64,000 nucleotides of DNA from Streptomyces sp. WZ.A104 (GTDB lineage: Bacteria; Actinomycetota; Actinomycetes; Streptomycetales; Streptomycetaceae), in NCBI RefSeq assembly GCF_002382885.1, contig NZ_NWVL01000035.1, forward strand, positions 1 to 64,000, given 5' to 3'. The position numbers and the translations under genes are program-made. This document shows, in pieces, positions 34,810 to 42,761 of this stretch. Position 1 is the stretch's first letter, and every line of letters begins with the position of its first letter. The notes under the pieces are model-generated. The model did no database searches. It saw only the letters and a list, made by a program, of their open reading frames with translations, and was not told the origin of the DNA.

Positions 34810-35250
34810 TCAGGCCTTGGGCGGTGGTGAGGTGACCGGGAGGCCGGCGGCGCGCCAGGCCTGGAAGCCGCCGATCAGGTCGGTGGCCCGGTGCAGCCCC
34901 AGCTGCCGCAGCGAGGCAACCGCGAGGCTCGACGCGTACCCCTCGTTGCAGAGCAGCACGATCTGGAGGTCGTGGCCGACGGCCTCGGCGGCGCGGTGGC
35001 TGCCCCGGGGGTCGAGCCGCCACTCCAGCTCGTTGCGTTCGACGACGAGCGCACTCGGGACCAGTCCGTCCCGGTCGCGGAGCGCCGCGTACCGGATGTC
35101 CACCAGGAGGGCCCCGGCCTCGGCGGCCGCGGCGGCCTCGTGCGGGCCGATCCGGTCGTACCCGGCCCTGACCCGCTCCAGCAGTTCGTCGATGCCCACG
35201 GTGGCCGAAGCGCTCGTGTCCGGTGTGTTTCCGGTCCGGTTCTCGCTCAC
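34810..35250 (-). CDS. Rhodanese-like sulfurtransferase domain protein
   Basis: A 146-residue single-domain rhodanese. The active-site loop is LLCNEGYASSLA, with the catalytic Cys between IVLL and NEGY. The DIRYAALRDRDGLVPSALVV segment is the usual (D/E)xR CH2A motif. Such domains move sulfane sulfur from persulfides to acceptors such as thiols or cyanide. Its GTG start overlaps the cysteine dioxygenase stop (GTGA), so the pair forms one operon for cysteine-derived sulfur. Confidence 0.88.
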   Translation of the reverse strand: MSENRTGNTPDTSASATVGIDELLERVRAGYDRIGPHEAAAAAEAGALLVDIRYAALRDRDGLVPSALVVERNELEWRLDPRGSHRAAEAVGHDLQIVLLCNEGYASSLAVASLRQLGLHRATDLIGGFQAWRAAGLPVTSPPPKA

Positions 35251-35849
35251 TGCCAGTCCTCCGGGCTCTCGGTCTGCTCCAGGCGGAGCACCGAGCCGGT
35301 GCGGCTGAACCGGCGCATGCGCGGCAGCGGCGGGTAGTAGGCGTGGACCGAGACGGCGTGCAGGGTGTCGGACTCGTTGAGCACCTCGTGGACGTGGTGC
35401 CTCCCGAAGGCCCTGCCCTGGCCGGCCGCCAGCTCCCTCGTCCGGTCCACCCCGTCGGTCAGTTCCAGGGTCTTCCAGCCGTCGGTGGGCAGCCGCACGG
35501 CCAGCGAGTGTTCCTTGAGCGTGCCCGCCGCGGTGGTGAACGCGCCGACCGAATCGGCGTGATCGTGCCAGCCCGTGCCGGTTCCCGGGGGCCAGCCGAT
35601 CAGCCAGGCCTCGCTGCCGCCCGGCCCGTCGAGCCGGATCCAGGTGCGGCCTTCCGGATCGAGTGGGAGTGAGGCGATGAGCGCCGAGTCCTCGGCACTG
35701 CGGCGGGCGAAGTCCAGCAGCTCTGCGACCGTGGGACCGGCGGAAGAGCCCGGGCCGAAGCCACTTACAGGGGCTGGGGCAACAGCGGCAGGAGTGGCGG
35801 GAGAAGGTACGGAAGCAGCCGTCGGCACGGCGGGGTGAGGGGAAGACAC
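35247..35849 (-). CDS. Cysteine dioxygenase-type cupin
   Basis: A 200-residue cupin enzyme of the cysteine dioxygenase family, which oxidises L-cysteine to cysteine sulfinate with non-heme iron. The His ligands lie in GTGTGWHDHADSVGAFTTAA (the HxH of cupin motif 1) and in the RAFGRHHVHEVLN segment (motif 2). The first 40 residues are Ala/Pro/Val-rich. I take GTG 35849 (AGGA about 10 nt upstream) as the start because the hairpin and leader peptide lie just before it; a GTG at 35900 inside the hairpin is possible. It is coupled to the rhodanese gene. Confidence 0.82.
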   Translation of the reverse strand: MSSPHPAVPTAASVPSPATPAAVAPAPVSGFGPGSSAGPTVAELLDFARRSAEDSALIASLPLDPEGRTWIRLDGPGGSEAWLIGWPPGTGTGWHDHADSVGAFTTAAGTLKEHSLAVRLPTDGWKTLELTDGVDRTRELAAGQGRAFGRHHVHEVLNESDTLHAVSVHAYYPPLPRMRRFSRTGSVLRLEQTESPEDWQ

Positions 35850-35879
35850 GAGGACCGTCCTGAGAGTTCGCGCACGAGC

Positions 35880-35907
35880 CCGGCCGTGCGGAAGCGGCAC
35901 GGACCGG
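35880..35907 (-). promoter_or_regulatory. Attenuator-like hairpin between leader peptide and cysteine dioxygenase
   Basis: On the transcript, CCGG-bulge-CCGTGC pairs with GCACGG-CCGG around a 7-nt loop (10 bp, one bulged base). It begins 14 nt after the leader-peptide stop and ends about 30 nt before the dioxygenase start. The position suits an element whose folding depends on where the ribosome stalls on the leader. There is no U run, so it might act on translation or through Rho instead of as a terminator. Confidence 0.5.
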
Positions 35908-35921
35908 CAGGGGAAGGCGAT

Positions 35922-36008
35922 TCAGCAGGACGGGCGACACACGCAGCCCGCGTAACGGACGAGGTCCATATGGACCCTCCGCCACAGGCGCACATCGGTG
36001 TCGGTCAT
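35922..36008 (-). CDS. Cysteine-containing leader peptide (putative cis-regulatory uORF)
   Basis: A 28-codon frame, too short for standard gene calling. It contains RRVHMDLVRYAGCVC and ends C-R-P-S-C-stop. The R-x-H-x-D-L-x-R core followed by clustered cysteines matches the style of putative leader peptides found before sulfur-metabolism genes in actinomycetes. Three of the last seven codons are Cys (TGC, TGT, TGC). It precedes cysteine dioxygenase and rhodanese, so ribosome stalling when Cys-tRNA is scarce could control them. The ATG lacks a clear ribosome site; an internal GTG or ATG could be the true start. Confidence 0.65.
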   Translation of the reverse strand: MTDTDVRLWRRVHMDLVRYAGCVCRPSC

Positions 36009-36040
36009 GATCTGGAGTACACCATGTGCGCCCGTGACGG

Positions 36041-37837
36041 TCAATTGATCCCGGCGGTCCCGTCGGCGTGGACCCGGGCCCGGGCCTGGGACCGCTGATC
36101 GTGTCCCGCAGCATCGTCGTCCAGGCCCCCCTCCGGCTCGTCCGCCTTCTCGACCTTCTCCACCTGCTCCGCCTCCGCCTTCTCTGCCTGCTCCGCTCTC
36201 TCCGGGCCCTCGGGTCCCTTCGGCTCCGCACCCCCCTCCGTACCCCGGCCTGCACCGCCCAGCGCGGCCCGGGCCGCGGCGAACAGTTCCGCGGGCCGTA
36301 CGCCGCCGAAGGCCGCTACCAGGTGCCCGTCCGGCCTGATCAGGAGGACGGTGTGCGCCGAGGCTCCCGGGTAGTTCTCGGTGACCAGCAGCTCCGCCGT
36401 GACGGGCAGCGCCGCCACGGCGTCCGTGAGGCGCGGCATGACGCCCGCGGTCTGCCAGTGCCGCCGGTCCCACACCCCCGTCCCGGGCGCGACCAGGACG
36501 ACCAGCGGATGCCCCTGCCCGAGCCGCTCGCGCAGGCGCACCGTCGTCCCGTCCGGCGCCGTCACCCGTACATCGGCGACCGGTGCACCGGGGGGCGTAC
36601 CGACGGCTGTGTGCGCCTCGGCGCATGGAGGTGAAAGGGGGGAGTGTGAGTACGAGGGGGGCGCCCCCAGGGCTCCGCGGCCCAGATGGCCGTCGGCGAG
36701 CAGGGTGTCGTGGCCGCGTGCGGCTCCCGGGACCAGGGTCCGCAGGCCGCCCCCGCCGCGCAGTATCGGCAGGCACTGGTCGGCGGCGCGCAGCCGGGCG
36801 GCCACCGCTGCCCGGCGCTCGGACTGGTAGCTGTCGAGCAACTGCTCGGCAGGGCCGTGGTGCCAGGCGTGGGCCAGCTTCCAGGCCAGGTTCTCGGCGT
36901 CCCGGAGGCCTTCGTCCAGGCCCTGGGTGCCCAGGGCGCCCAGCAGATGTGCCGCGTCCCCCGCAAGGAAGGCGCGCTGTCGCCGCCAGCGGCGGGCGAG
37001 CCGGTGGTGAAGGGTGTGGACACCGGTGTCCAGCAGCTCGTACGCCGGGGTCTCGCCGCACCAGCCCGCCAGGGTGTCCCGGATGCGGGTGATCAGGGCT
37101 TCGGGGGTGACCAGTTCGCCGCGCGGCGGCAGCAGCCAGTCCACCCGCCAGACGCCGTCCGGCAGCGGCCGGGCGGTGACCTCGGCGCCGCCGGTGCGCC
37201 AAGGGGGCTGCCGGTGCAGGACGGCCTCGCCGGGCCAGGGCAGTTCGGCCCGAAGCGCGGCGACGGCGTGCCGCTCCACCGCCGTACGGCCCGGAAACCG
37301 GATGTCCAGCAGCTTGCGCACGGTCGACCGTGCGCCGTCGCAGCCGACCACGTAACTCCCGCGCCACCAGGTCGAACCGGGCTCCCTGGTGTGCACCGTG
37401 ACGCCGTGCGCGTCCTGCTCCAGGGTGTCGATCCGGCTCAGCGGCATCAGCTGGACCAGCGGCGCCGCGCCGACCGCTGCCCGCAGCGCGGTGCCCAGCG
37501 CGTGCTGCGGAACATGGAGCGGGGCGGGCAGGAGCGCGTGGCGAGGCAGGCCGTCCTCGCCCTCCGGGTCCTCGCCCAGAGGCACTTCCCGGACCAGCTG
37601 CTTCCGGCGCATCGAGCGCCACCCGGCCCAGCGCAGCCCGGCCCGGTCCAGATCCCGGCAGCCGAGACGGCCCATCAGATCGGCGGTGTCCTCCCGCAGC
37701 ACGACCGTGCGGGCGAGCCGGGTCTCCTCGGTGCCGGGGCCCTCGTCGAGGACGACCGAGGGGACGCCCTGGGCGGCGAGGGCCAGCGACAGCGTCAGAC
37801 CAACCGGTCCGGCGCCGACGACGATCACCGGGTCCAC
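36041..37837 (-). CDS. FAD-dependent aromatic-type monooxygenase with C-terminal thioredoxin-like domain
   Basis: A 598-residue flavoprotein hydroxylase of the PHBH/PheA-TfdB class. The FAD Rossmann motif is VIVVGAGPVGLTLSLALA at the extreme N terminus, and the second FAD motif is RAFLAGDAAHLLGALGTQGL. The C-terminal region (about 420-520, PLVVLVAPGTGVWDRRHW) has the thioredoxin-like fold of phenol hydroxylases, which usually lacks redox cysteines. The last 70 residues are a Glu/Lys/Ala-rich tail outside the fold. The GTG start has GGGGGGT 7 nt upstream. Only 32 nt separate it from the leader peptide, so it may be co-transcribed with the cysteine dioxygenase pair. The substrate is unknown. 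Confidence 0.85.
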   Translation of the reverse strand: MDPVIVVGAGPVGLTLSLALAAQGVPSVVLDEGPGTEETRLARTVVLREDTADLMGRLGCRDLDRAGLRWAGWRSMRRKQLVREVPLGEDPEGEDGLPRHALLPAPLHVPQHALGTALRAAVGAAPLVQLMPLSRIDTLEQDAHGVTVHTREPGSTWWRGSYVVGCDGARSTVRKLLDIRFPGRTAVERHAVAALRAELPWPGEAVLHRQPPWRTGGAEVTARPLPDGVWRVDWLLPPRGELVTPEALITRIRDTLAGWCGETPAYELLDTGVHTLHHRLARRWRRQRAFLAGDAAHLLGALGTQGLDEGLRDAENLAWKLAHAWHHGPAEQLLDSYQSERRAAVAARLRAADQCLPILRGGGGLRTLVPGAARGHDTLLADGHLGRGALGAPPSYSHSPLSPPCAEAHTAVGTPPGAPVADVRVTAPDGTTVRLRERLGQGHPLVVLVAPGTGVWDRRHWQTAGVMPRLTDAVAALPVTAELLVTENYPGASAHTVLLIRPDGHLVAAFGGVRPAELFAAARAALGGAGRGTEGGAEPKGPEGPERAEQAEKAEAEQVEKVEKADEPEGGLDDDAAGHDQRSQARARVHADGTAGIN

Positions 37838-37985
37838 AGTGCGTACCCCCCGGTCCGCACAGGCATGCTGACGGGCCGTACGGTCATGCTGACGTTTCGC
37901 ACGGCCATGCGGAACGTGGCAGGGGAAGCCGGGTGCGTGATCACAGAACGTATGCAACCCACTGGTGGTGCTTGCGTCAAGTGAC

Positions 37986-38015
37986 CGAGGCAGCGACGCG
38001 TGCGCCGCTGCCTCG
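37986..38015 (-). terminator. Terminator of the gluABCD operon
   Basis: A 10-bp perfect stem (37986-37995 with 38006-38015) with a GC-rich 10-nt loop that can pair further. It lies about 30 nt downstream of the gluD stop on the minus strand. The 208-bp interval also holds the promoter region of the FAD monooxygenase. Confidence 0.6.
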
Positions 38016-38045
38016 AATGCTCCTGCCGGGACGGCCCGGTGGGGA

Positions 38046-38987
38046 TCAGCTCTTCGTCACATCGGTCCCGTCTGCACCGTCGGCCCCGGTGCCCGCGCCC
38101 CCCGCGCCCCCCGGGTTCGCCGCCGGGATGTCGTCCACCGTGGGGATGCCGTTGGTCTGGACGCCGGGCGCCACCTTGATGCCGGTCTTGGCGCGACGGC
38201 CGCGCTTCTCGATCCAGGTCGCCAGTGCCGAGAGCACCAGACACATCGCGATGTAGATGGTGCCGATGACGACGATCGTCGAGACGTACGGGTACTGGCC
38301 GTTCACCTGCGTGTTGGAGGCGATCAGACGCGCGGTCTGGAGCAGTTCCGGGTACAGGATGATGAAGCCGAGCGAGGTGTCCTTGAGGGTCACCACGAGC
38401 TGGCTGATGATCGTCGGCAGCATGGACCGGATGGCCTGCGGCATCAGGACGGTCACCATGACCTGCGTCTTGCTCATGCCGAGCGCGTACGCGGCCTCGC
38501 TCTGGCCCCTGGGCACCGAGTTGATTCCGGCGCGCAGGACCTCGGCCTGGACACAGCCGTTGTAGACGGACAGGCCCGCCGCCAGTGCCCACATCGAGTG
38601 GTCGGTGAGGAAGCCGACCCAGATGGCGTAGATGGTGATCAGGAGGGGGAGCGAGCGGAACAGCTCGATGAAGGTCGTCGCCGCCCAGCGGATCGGCTGG
38701 TGGTCGGAGAGCCGGCCCACCGCGAGCAGCACACCGAGGACCAGCGAGCCGACGGCGGCCAGCCCGAACGCCTTCAGTGTGGCGAGCACCGCGTCGGCGA
38801 TGTTCTGCCGGATGCCCGAGTAGTTGAAGATGTCCCACATCTCGGGGGCCAGGTGGCCCTTGTCCGCCAGCCGCAGCACGCTCACGAGGATCAGGGCCGC
38901 GATGGCGAGGGTGCCGGCGACGGCGTAGATCCGGTTGCGGACGCGGGCCTTGGGGCCCGGGGCGTCGTAGAGAACGCTGGCGCTCAT
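38046..38987 (-). CDS. gluD: Glutamate-type ABC transporter permease GluD
   Basis: A 313-residue HisM/GlnP-family permease. Five to six membrane helices and the EAA loop (GQSEAAYALGMSKTQVMVTV) mark a polar amino-acid importer subunit. The C-terminal 50 residues are a Gly/Ala/Asp-rich cytoplasmic tail. Its ATG overlaps the gluC stop by 4 nt. Order gluA-gluB-gluC-gluD is the same as the glutamate uptake operon of corynebacteria and Streptomyces; specificity for glutamate is from that homology. Confidence 0.88.
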   Translation of the reverse strand: MSASVLYDAPGPKARVRNRIYAVAGTLAIAALILVSVLRLADKGHLAPEMWDIFNYSGIRQNIADAVLATLKAFGLAAVGSLVLGVLLAVGRLSDHQPIRWAATTFIELFRSLPLLITIYAIWVGFLTDHSMWALAAGLSVYNGCVQAEVLRAGINSVPRGQSEAAYALGMSKTQVMVTVLMPQAIRSMLPTIISQLVVTLKDTSLGFIILYPELLQTARLIASNTQVNGQYPYVSTIVVIGTIYIAMCLVLSALATWIEKRGRRAKTGIKVAPGVQTNGIPTVDDIPAANPGGAGGAGTGADGADGTDVTKS

Positions 38988-39631
38988 CGGGCGACCTCCA
39001 TGCGACGCTCCAGCAGCCGGAAGAGGCCGCTGATGGTAAACGTGACGACCAGATAGCCGAGGGCCACCCAGATGAAGACGGGGATGATGTCGTATCCCTT
39101 GTCACTCATCAGCTTCTGCCAGCCGAACAGCTCGGTGTTGCTGAAGGCCCCGGCGATCGCGGAGTTCTTGGTGAGCGCGATGAAGATGCTGCTCAGCGGC
39201 GGGATCACGGTCCGGGTCGCCTGGGGGAGCACCACGATTCGCAGTGTCTGGGCGAACGTCATGCCGATCGAGCGAGCCGCCTCGGCCTGGCCCAGCGGCA
39301 CGGTGTTGATGCCGGAGCGGACCGCCTCGCAGACGAACGAGGAGGTGTAGAAGCCGAGCGCCAGCGAGCCGAGAACGAACGGGCTCATCCCCGGGAAGAG
39401 GATCTCCGGCACGACGAAGAAGAAGATCAGGAAGAGCAGCGTCAGCGGGGTGTTGCGCATCAGAGTGACCCACGCGGTGCCGAAGTACCGCAGCGGCGGG
39501 ACCGGCGATACGCGGAATCCGGCGATGGCCACACCGAGGACCAGGGCGATAACCGAGCTGACGGCGGTGATCGACACGGTTCCTATGAAGCCGTCGCGGA
39601 ACGCTGGGAAATTGTCGAGCAGTACGTTCAT
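38984..39631 (-). CDS. gluC: Glutamate-type ABC transporter permease GluC
   Basis: A 215-residue polar amino-acid permease with about five helices and the EAA loop LGQAEAARSIGMTFAQTLRI. It forms the membrane channel with GluD. The ATG at 39631 has GGAG 8 nt upstream; the upstream in-frame extension is rejected. It overlaps gluD, and lies 187 nt from gluB across a gap with a 25-bp tandem duplication. Confidence 0.9.
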   Translation of the reverse strand: MNVLLDNFPAFRDGFIGTVSITAVSSVIALVLGVAIAGFRVSPVPPLRYFGTAWVTLMRNTPLTLLFLIFFFVVPEILFPGMSPFVLGSLALGFYTSSFVCEAVRSGINTVPLGQAEAARSIGMTFAQTLRIVVLPQATRTVIPPLSSIFIALTKNSAIAGAFSNTELFGWQKLMSDKGYDIIPVFIWVALGYLVVTFTISGLFRLLERRMEVAR

Positions 39632-39766
39632 GAGGTCTCCGCGTCGGCGGTCATCGGCATCGGGGGCAGGGGAAGGGGCGCCCCGCACGCCCGCCGTGCC
39701 CGAGGGAGCTCGGGCAGCGGTGGGGTACGGGACGCCTGGGTCACACGCGAGGCGTCGGTGACGAGA

Positions 39767-39821
39767 TGTCAGCCGCCGGGCGGCCGACGGGTGTCAGCGG
39801 CCGGGCGGCCGACGGGTGTCA
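39767..39821 (-). repeat. 25-bp tandem duplication at the gluB stop codon
   Basis: Two copies of a 25-bp unit (39767-39791, 39792-39816; one mismatch) and a third partial copy that includes the gluB TGA. Each unit carries GGCCGGGCGGCC-type self-complementary sequence, so the transcript can fold repeatedly just after gluB. Such structures can stabilise the upstream binding-protein mRNA or reduce read-through into gluC; the role here is inferred. Confidence 0.65.
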
Positions 39822-40742
39822 GTAGCGCTCGATGGCCGGCGGGTCGGTGTACTCCGCGCCGGACAGGCCCAGCGTGCCCTCGTAGATCTTCTTGTACGTG
39901 CCGTCCTTGACGCGCTCCTCCAGCGACTTGCTGATGGCCTCGCGCAGCACCTTGTCGTCCTTGTCCAGGCCGACGCCGTAGGGCTCGTCGGTGAACGGCT
40001 CGCCGACGACCTCAAGCTTGCCGGAGTTGGCGGCGGCGTAACCCTTGAGGATCGAGTCGTCCGTGGTGACGGCGTCGACCTGCTTGGTCAGCAGCTGCTG
40101 CACGCAGTCGGAGTACTTGGCCAGCTCGACGACGCTCGCGCCGTACTCGGGCTTCTTGATCTCCTGGAGCGGCGTGGAGCCGACGATCGAGCAGACCTTC
40201 TTGCCCTTGACCGAATCCTTGCCCTTGATCGAGTCGTCGCCCTTGCGGACCAGGAGATCCGCGCCGGCCTTGTAGTAGGGACCGGCGAACCCGACCTGCT
40301 TCTTGCGCTCGTCGTTGATCGTGTAGGTGCCGACGTAGTAGTCGACCTGGCCCTTGGAGATGGCCGTCTCACGGACGCCGGAGTCGACGGTCTTCCACTC
40401 GATCTGCTTCTCCGTGAAGCCGAGGTCCGCCGCGATCATCTTGGCGATCTCGATGTCGAAGCCGGAGCGCTCCTTGGTCGACTGGTCCTCGAAACCGAGG
40501 AAGGGCTGGTCGGCCTTGGCGCCGATGATCAGCTTCCCGCGCTGCTTCGCCTTCTTGAAGACCGGCGAGTCCAGGTCGACGTCCTTGGCCGCGGTGTACG
40601 TGGGCAGCGCGGGGGCCTCGGAGGAACCGGGCTTCGTGCCGCCCGGTTTGTCACCGGCGGAGCCCTCCTTGCCGCCGCACGCGGTCGCGGTCAGGGCGAG
40701 TACGGCGATGGCCGCGACGGCGGCCGACTTGCGGAGCTTCAT
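39819..40742 (-). CDS. gluB: Glutamate-type ABC transporter substrate-binding lipoprotein GluB
   Basis: A 307-residue extracellular lipoprotein. The signal ends in the lipobox LTATAC, making Cys24 or nearby the lipid-bearing first residue. Family 3 solute-binding signatures include SGFDIEIAKMIAADLGF and VDYYVGTYTINDERKKQVGF. It captures glutamate or a related amino acid for GluCD. The start at 40742 puts the signal peptide at the N terminus (MKLRKSAAVAAIAVLALTAT), with AAGGA 9 nt upstream. It lies between gluA (100-nt gap) and gluC. Confidence 0.92.
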   Translation of the reverse strand: MKLRKSAAVAAIAVLALTATACGGKEGSAGDKPGGTKPGSSEAPALPTYTAAKDVDLDSPVFKKAKQRGKLIIGAKADQPFLGFEDQSTKERSGFDIEIAKMIAADLGFTEKQIEWKTVDSGVRETAISKGQVDYYVGTYTINDERKKQVGFAGPYYKAGADLLVRKGDDSIKGKDSVKGKKVCSIVGSTPLQEIKKPEYGASVVELAKYSDCVQQLLTKQVDAVTTDDSILKGYAAANSGKLEVVGEPFTDEPYGVGLDKDDKVLREAISKSLEERVKDGTYKKIYEGTLGLSGAEYTDPPAIERY

Positions 40743-40842
40743 GTGAACAGTCCTTAGGTCATGGGTCGTTGTCGTCGGGCGTTCAGGCGCCAAGTCGTCA
40801 GGCATTCGATCGCCCAGTGTTCGGGCGTCGGGCGTTCGGCCG

Positions 40843-41628
40843 TCAGTGGTGAAGGATCTTCGACAGGAAGTCCTTGGCCCGGTCGCTGCGAGGATTGCTG
40901 AAGAACTGCTCGGGCGTGGCCTCTTCGACGATCTTCCCGTCGGCCATGAACACGACGCGGTTGGCGGCGGAGCGGGCGAATCCCATCTCGTGCGTGACGA
41001 CGATCATCGTCATGCCGTCCCGGGCCAGCTGCTGCATGACTTCGAGGACCTCGTTGATCATCTCCGGGTCGAGAGCCGACGTGGGCTCGTCGAAGAGCAT
41101 GACCTTCGGGTCCATCGCCAGCGCCCGCGCGATCGCGACGCGTTGCTGCTGGCCACCGGAGAGCTGCGCCGGGTACTTGTCGGCCTGCACACCGACGCCC
41201 ACCCGGTCGAGCAGGGTCCGGGCCTTCTCCTCCGCAACCTTCTTGTCGGCCTTGCGGACCTTGACCTGACCCAGCATCACGTTCTCCAGCACCGTCTTGT
41301 GTGCGAAGAGATTGAACGACTGGAAGACCATGCCCACGTCGGCGCGCAGCCGGGCCAGCTCCTTGCCCTCCTGGGGCAGGGGCTTGCCGTCGATCGAGAT
41401 CGCGCCCGAATCGATCGTCTCCAAGCGGTTGATCGTGCGGCACAGCGTGGACTTGCCGGACCCGGAAGGCCCGATGACGACCACGACCTCGCCACGGGCG
41501 ATGGTCAGGTCGATGTCCTGGAGCACATGCAGCGCGCCGAAGTGCTTGTTGACGTTGCTCAGTACGACCAGGTCGTTCGCCGCGGGCGCGGCACCCTCGG
41601 CGGCCTTGGTCACTGAAACTCCGCTCAT
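40843..41628 (-). CDS. gluA: Glutamate-type ABC transporter ATP-binding protein GluA
   Basis: A 261-residue ABC ATPase of the polar amino-acid family. Walker A is IGPSGSGKST, the signature LSGGQQQRVAIARAL, Walker B VMLFDEPTSALDPE, and the switch His is in IVVTHEMG. It powers the GluBCD importer. It is the first gene of the leftward gluABCD operon, with GAGGAGGACGG before its ATG. The gene is divergent from the two-component regulator at 42051. Confidence 0.94.
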   Translation of the reverse strand: MSGVSVTKAAEGAAPAANDLVVLSNVNKHFGALHVLQDIDLTIARGEVVVVIGPSGSGKSTLCRTINRLETIDSGAISIDGKPLPQEGKELARLRADVGMVFQSFNLFAHKTVLENVMLGQVKVRKADKKVAEEKARTLLDRVGVGVQADKYPAQLSGGQQQRVAIARALAMDPKVMLFDEPTSALDPEMINEVLEVMQQLARDGMTMIVVTHEMGFARSAANRVVFMADGKIVEEATPEQFFSNPRSDRAKDFLSKILHH

Positions 41629-42050
41629 CGGCTTCTTGCTCCGTCCTCCTCGGTTGCCAAGGACCCTAGTGACGCAGTGCGACCAGCGTCATTACATCTG
41701 AGCGGAAATTGAGCATAACGATCCGGCCGCAACCGGACACTCCGTGTGAACAGGACGTCACGCGCCGCCCCGAGGCGTACCGGGTGCATAACGGAAACCG
41801 TGCTGTAACCGACAGGCTCTTGACTGGCGTGCCGGTCATCGGCGTGGATGCCTGGAGCGGGAGATATGCGAGAGATACGTGAAACGCCGCTGAACGGGGA
41901 GCCCCACCGGGGATCTTGTGGATGAAGTACGCGTTAATGTCGGGCTTCATCCGGTGACGCCCTGCAACGGTTGACGCCAAGTGACGGTGGAAGCGGTCAC
42001 GCGAACGACCCCGAGGAGCCGGACGGCCCGGGAGGACGGAGAGGAGGGTC
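41629..42050. other. 422-bp divergent intergenic region between gluA and the two-component operon
   Basis: No gene is visible here. It must hold the gluA promoter (leftward) and the response-regulator promoter (rightward). A TTGACT at 41820-41825 is a possible -35 for the rightward operon, but the matching -10 is poor. No known operator was recognised. Codon-like structure is absent in all frames. Confidence 0.6.
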
Positions 42051-42743
42051 ATGAGACTGCTGCTCGTCGAGGACGACGACCACGTCGCGGCGGCCCTGTC
42101 CGCCGTGCTCGCGCGGCACGGATTCAAGGTCGTGCACGCCCGTAACGGCGAGGAGGCCCTGCGCGCGCTACTGCCCGCCGAGAAGGAGCCCTTCGGGGTG
42201 ATCCTCCTCGACCTCGGCCTGCCCGATCAGGACGGCTACGAGGTGTGCGGGAAGATCCGCAAGCGCACCGCGACCCCCGTGATCATGGTGACCGCCCGCG
42301 CCGACGTGCGCTCGCGCATCCACGGACTCAACCTCGGCGCCGACGACTACGTAGTCAAGCCCTACGACACCGGCGAGCTGCTCGCCCGTATCCACGCGGT
42401 CGCCCGGCGCACCACCAGTGGCGAGGACACCGCGCCGACCCCCGCGGCCGCCCTGCGCCTCGGTCCGGTCGCAATCGAGCTGTCCACCCGGCGGGTCAGC
42501 GTCGACGGTGCAGAAGTCCAGCTCACCCGCAAGGAGTTCGACCTGCTGGCCCTCCTCGCCCAGCGCCCCGGTGTCGTCTTCCGTCGCGAGCAGATCATCA
42601 GCGAGGTGTGGCGCACCAGCTGGGAGGGGACCGGGCGCACGCTGGAGGTCCACGTCGCCTCCCTGCGCTCCAAGCTGCGGCTGCCCGCCCTGATCGAGAC
42701 CGTGCGGGGCGTCGGCTACCGGCTCGTCGCCCCGTCCGTGTAA
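42051..42743 (+). CDS. OmpR/PhoB-family response regulator
   Basis: A 230-residue DNA-binding regulator. The receiver (residues 1-118) has LLLVEDDDHV, the phospho-Asp in ILLDLGLPDQDGYEV and the Lys in DYVVKPYD. The C-terminal winged helix (about 135-228) shows EVQLTRKEFDLLALLAQRPG, the RTLEVHVASLRSKL recognition helix and RGVGYRL. GAGGAGGG precedes the ATG. It pairs with the kinase 18 nt downstream. Position beside gluABCD raises the possibility that it responds to nutrients, but no target can be read here. Confidence 0.9.
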   Translation: MRLLLVEDDDHVAAALSAVLARHGFKVVHARNGEEALRALLPAEKEPFGVILLDLGLPDQDGYEVCGKIRKRTATPVIMVTARADVRSRIHGLNLGADDYVVKPYDTGELLARIHAVARRTTSGEDTAPTPAAALRLGPVAIELSTRRVSVDGAEVQLTRKEFDLLALLAQRPGVVFRREQIISEVWRTSWEGTGRTLEVHVASLRSKLRLPALIETVRGVGYRLVAPSV

Positions 42744-42761
42744 CGGGCGGGTAAGTCCCCG

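Noticed and set aside
41820..41849. HrdB-type promoter for the two-component operon
   Set aside because: TTGACT is a good -35 but no acceptable -10 lies at 16-19 bp, and the start codon is 200 nt away.
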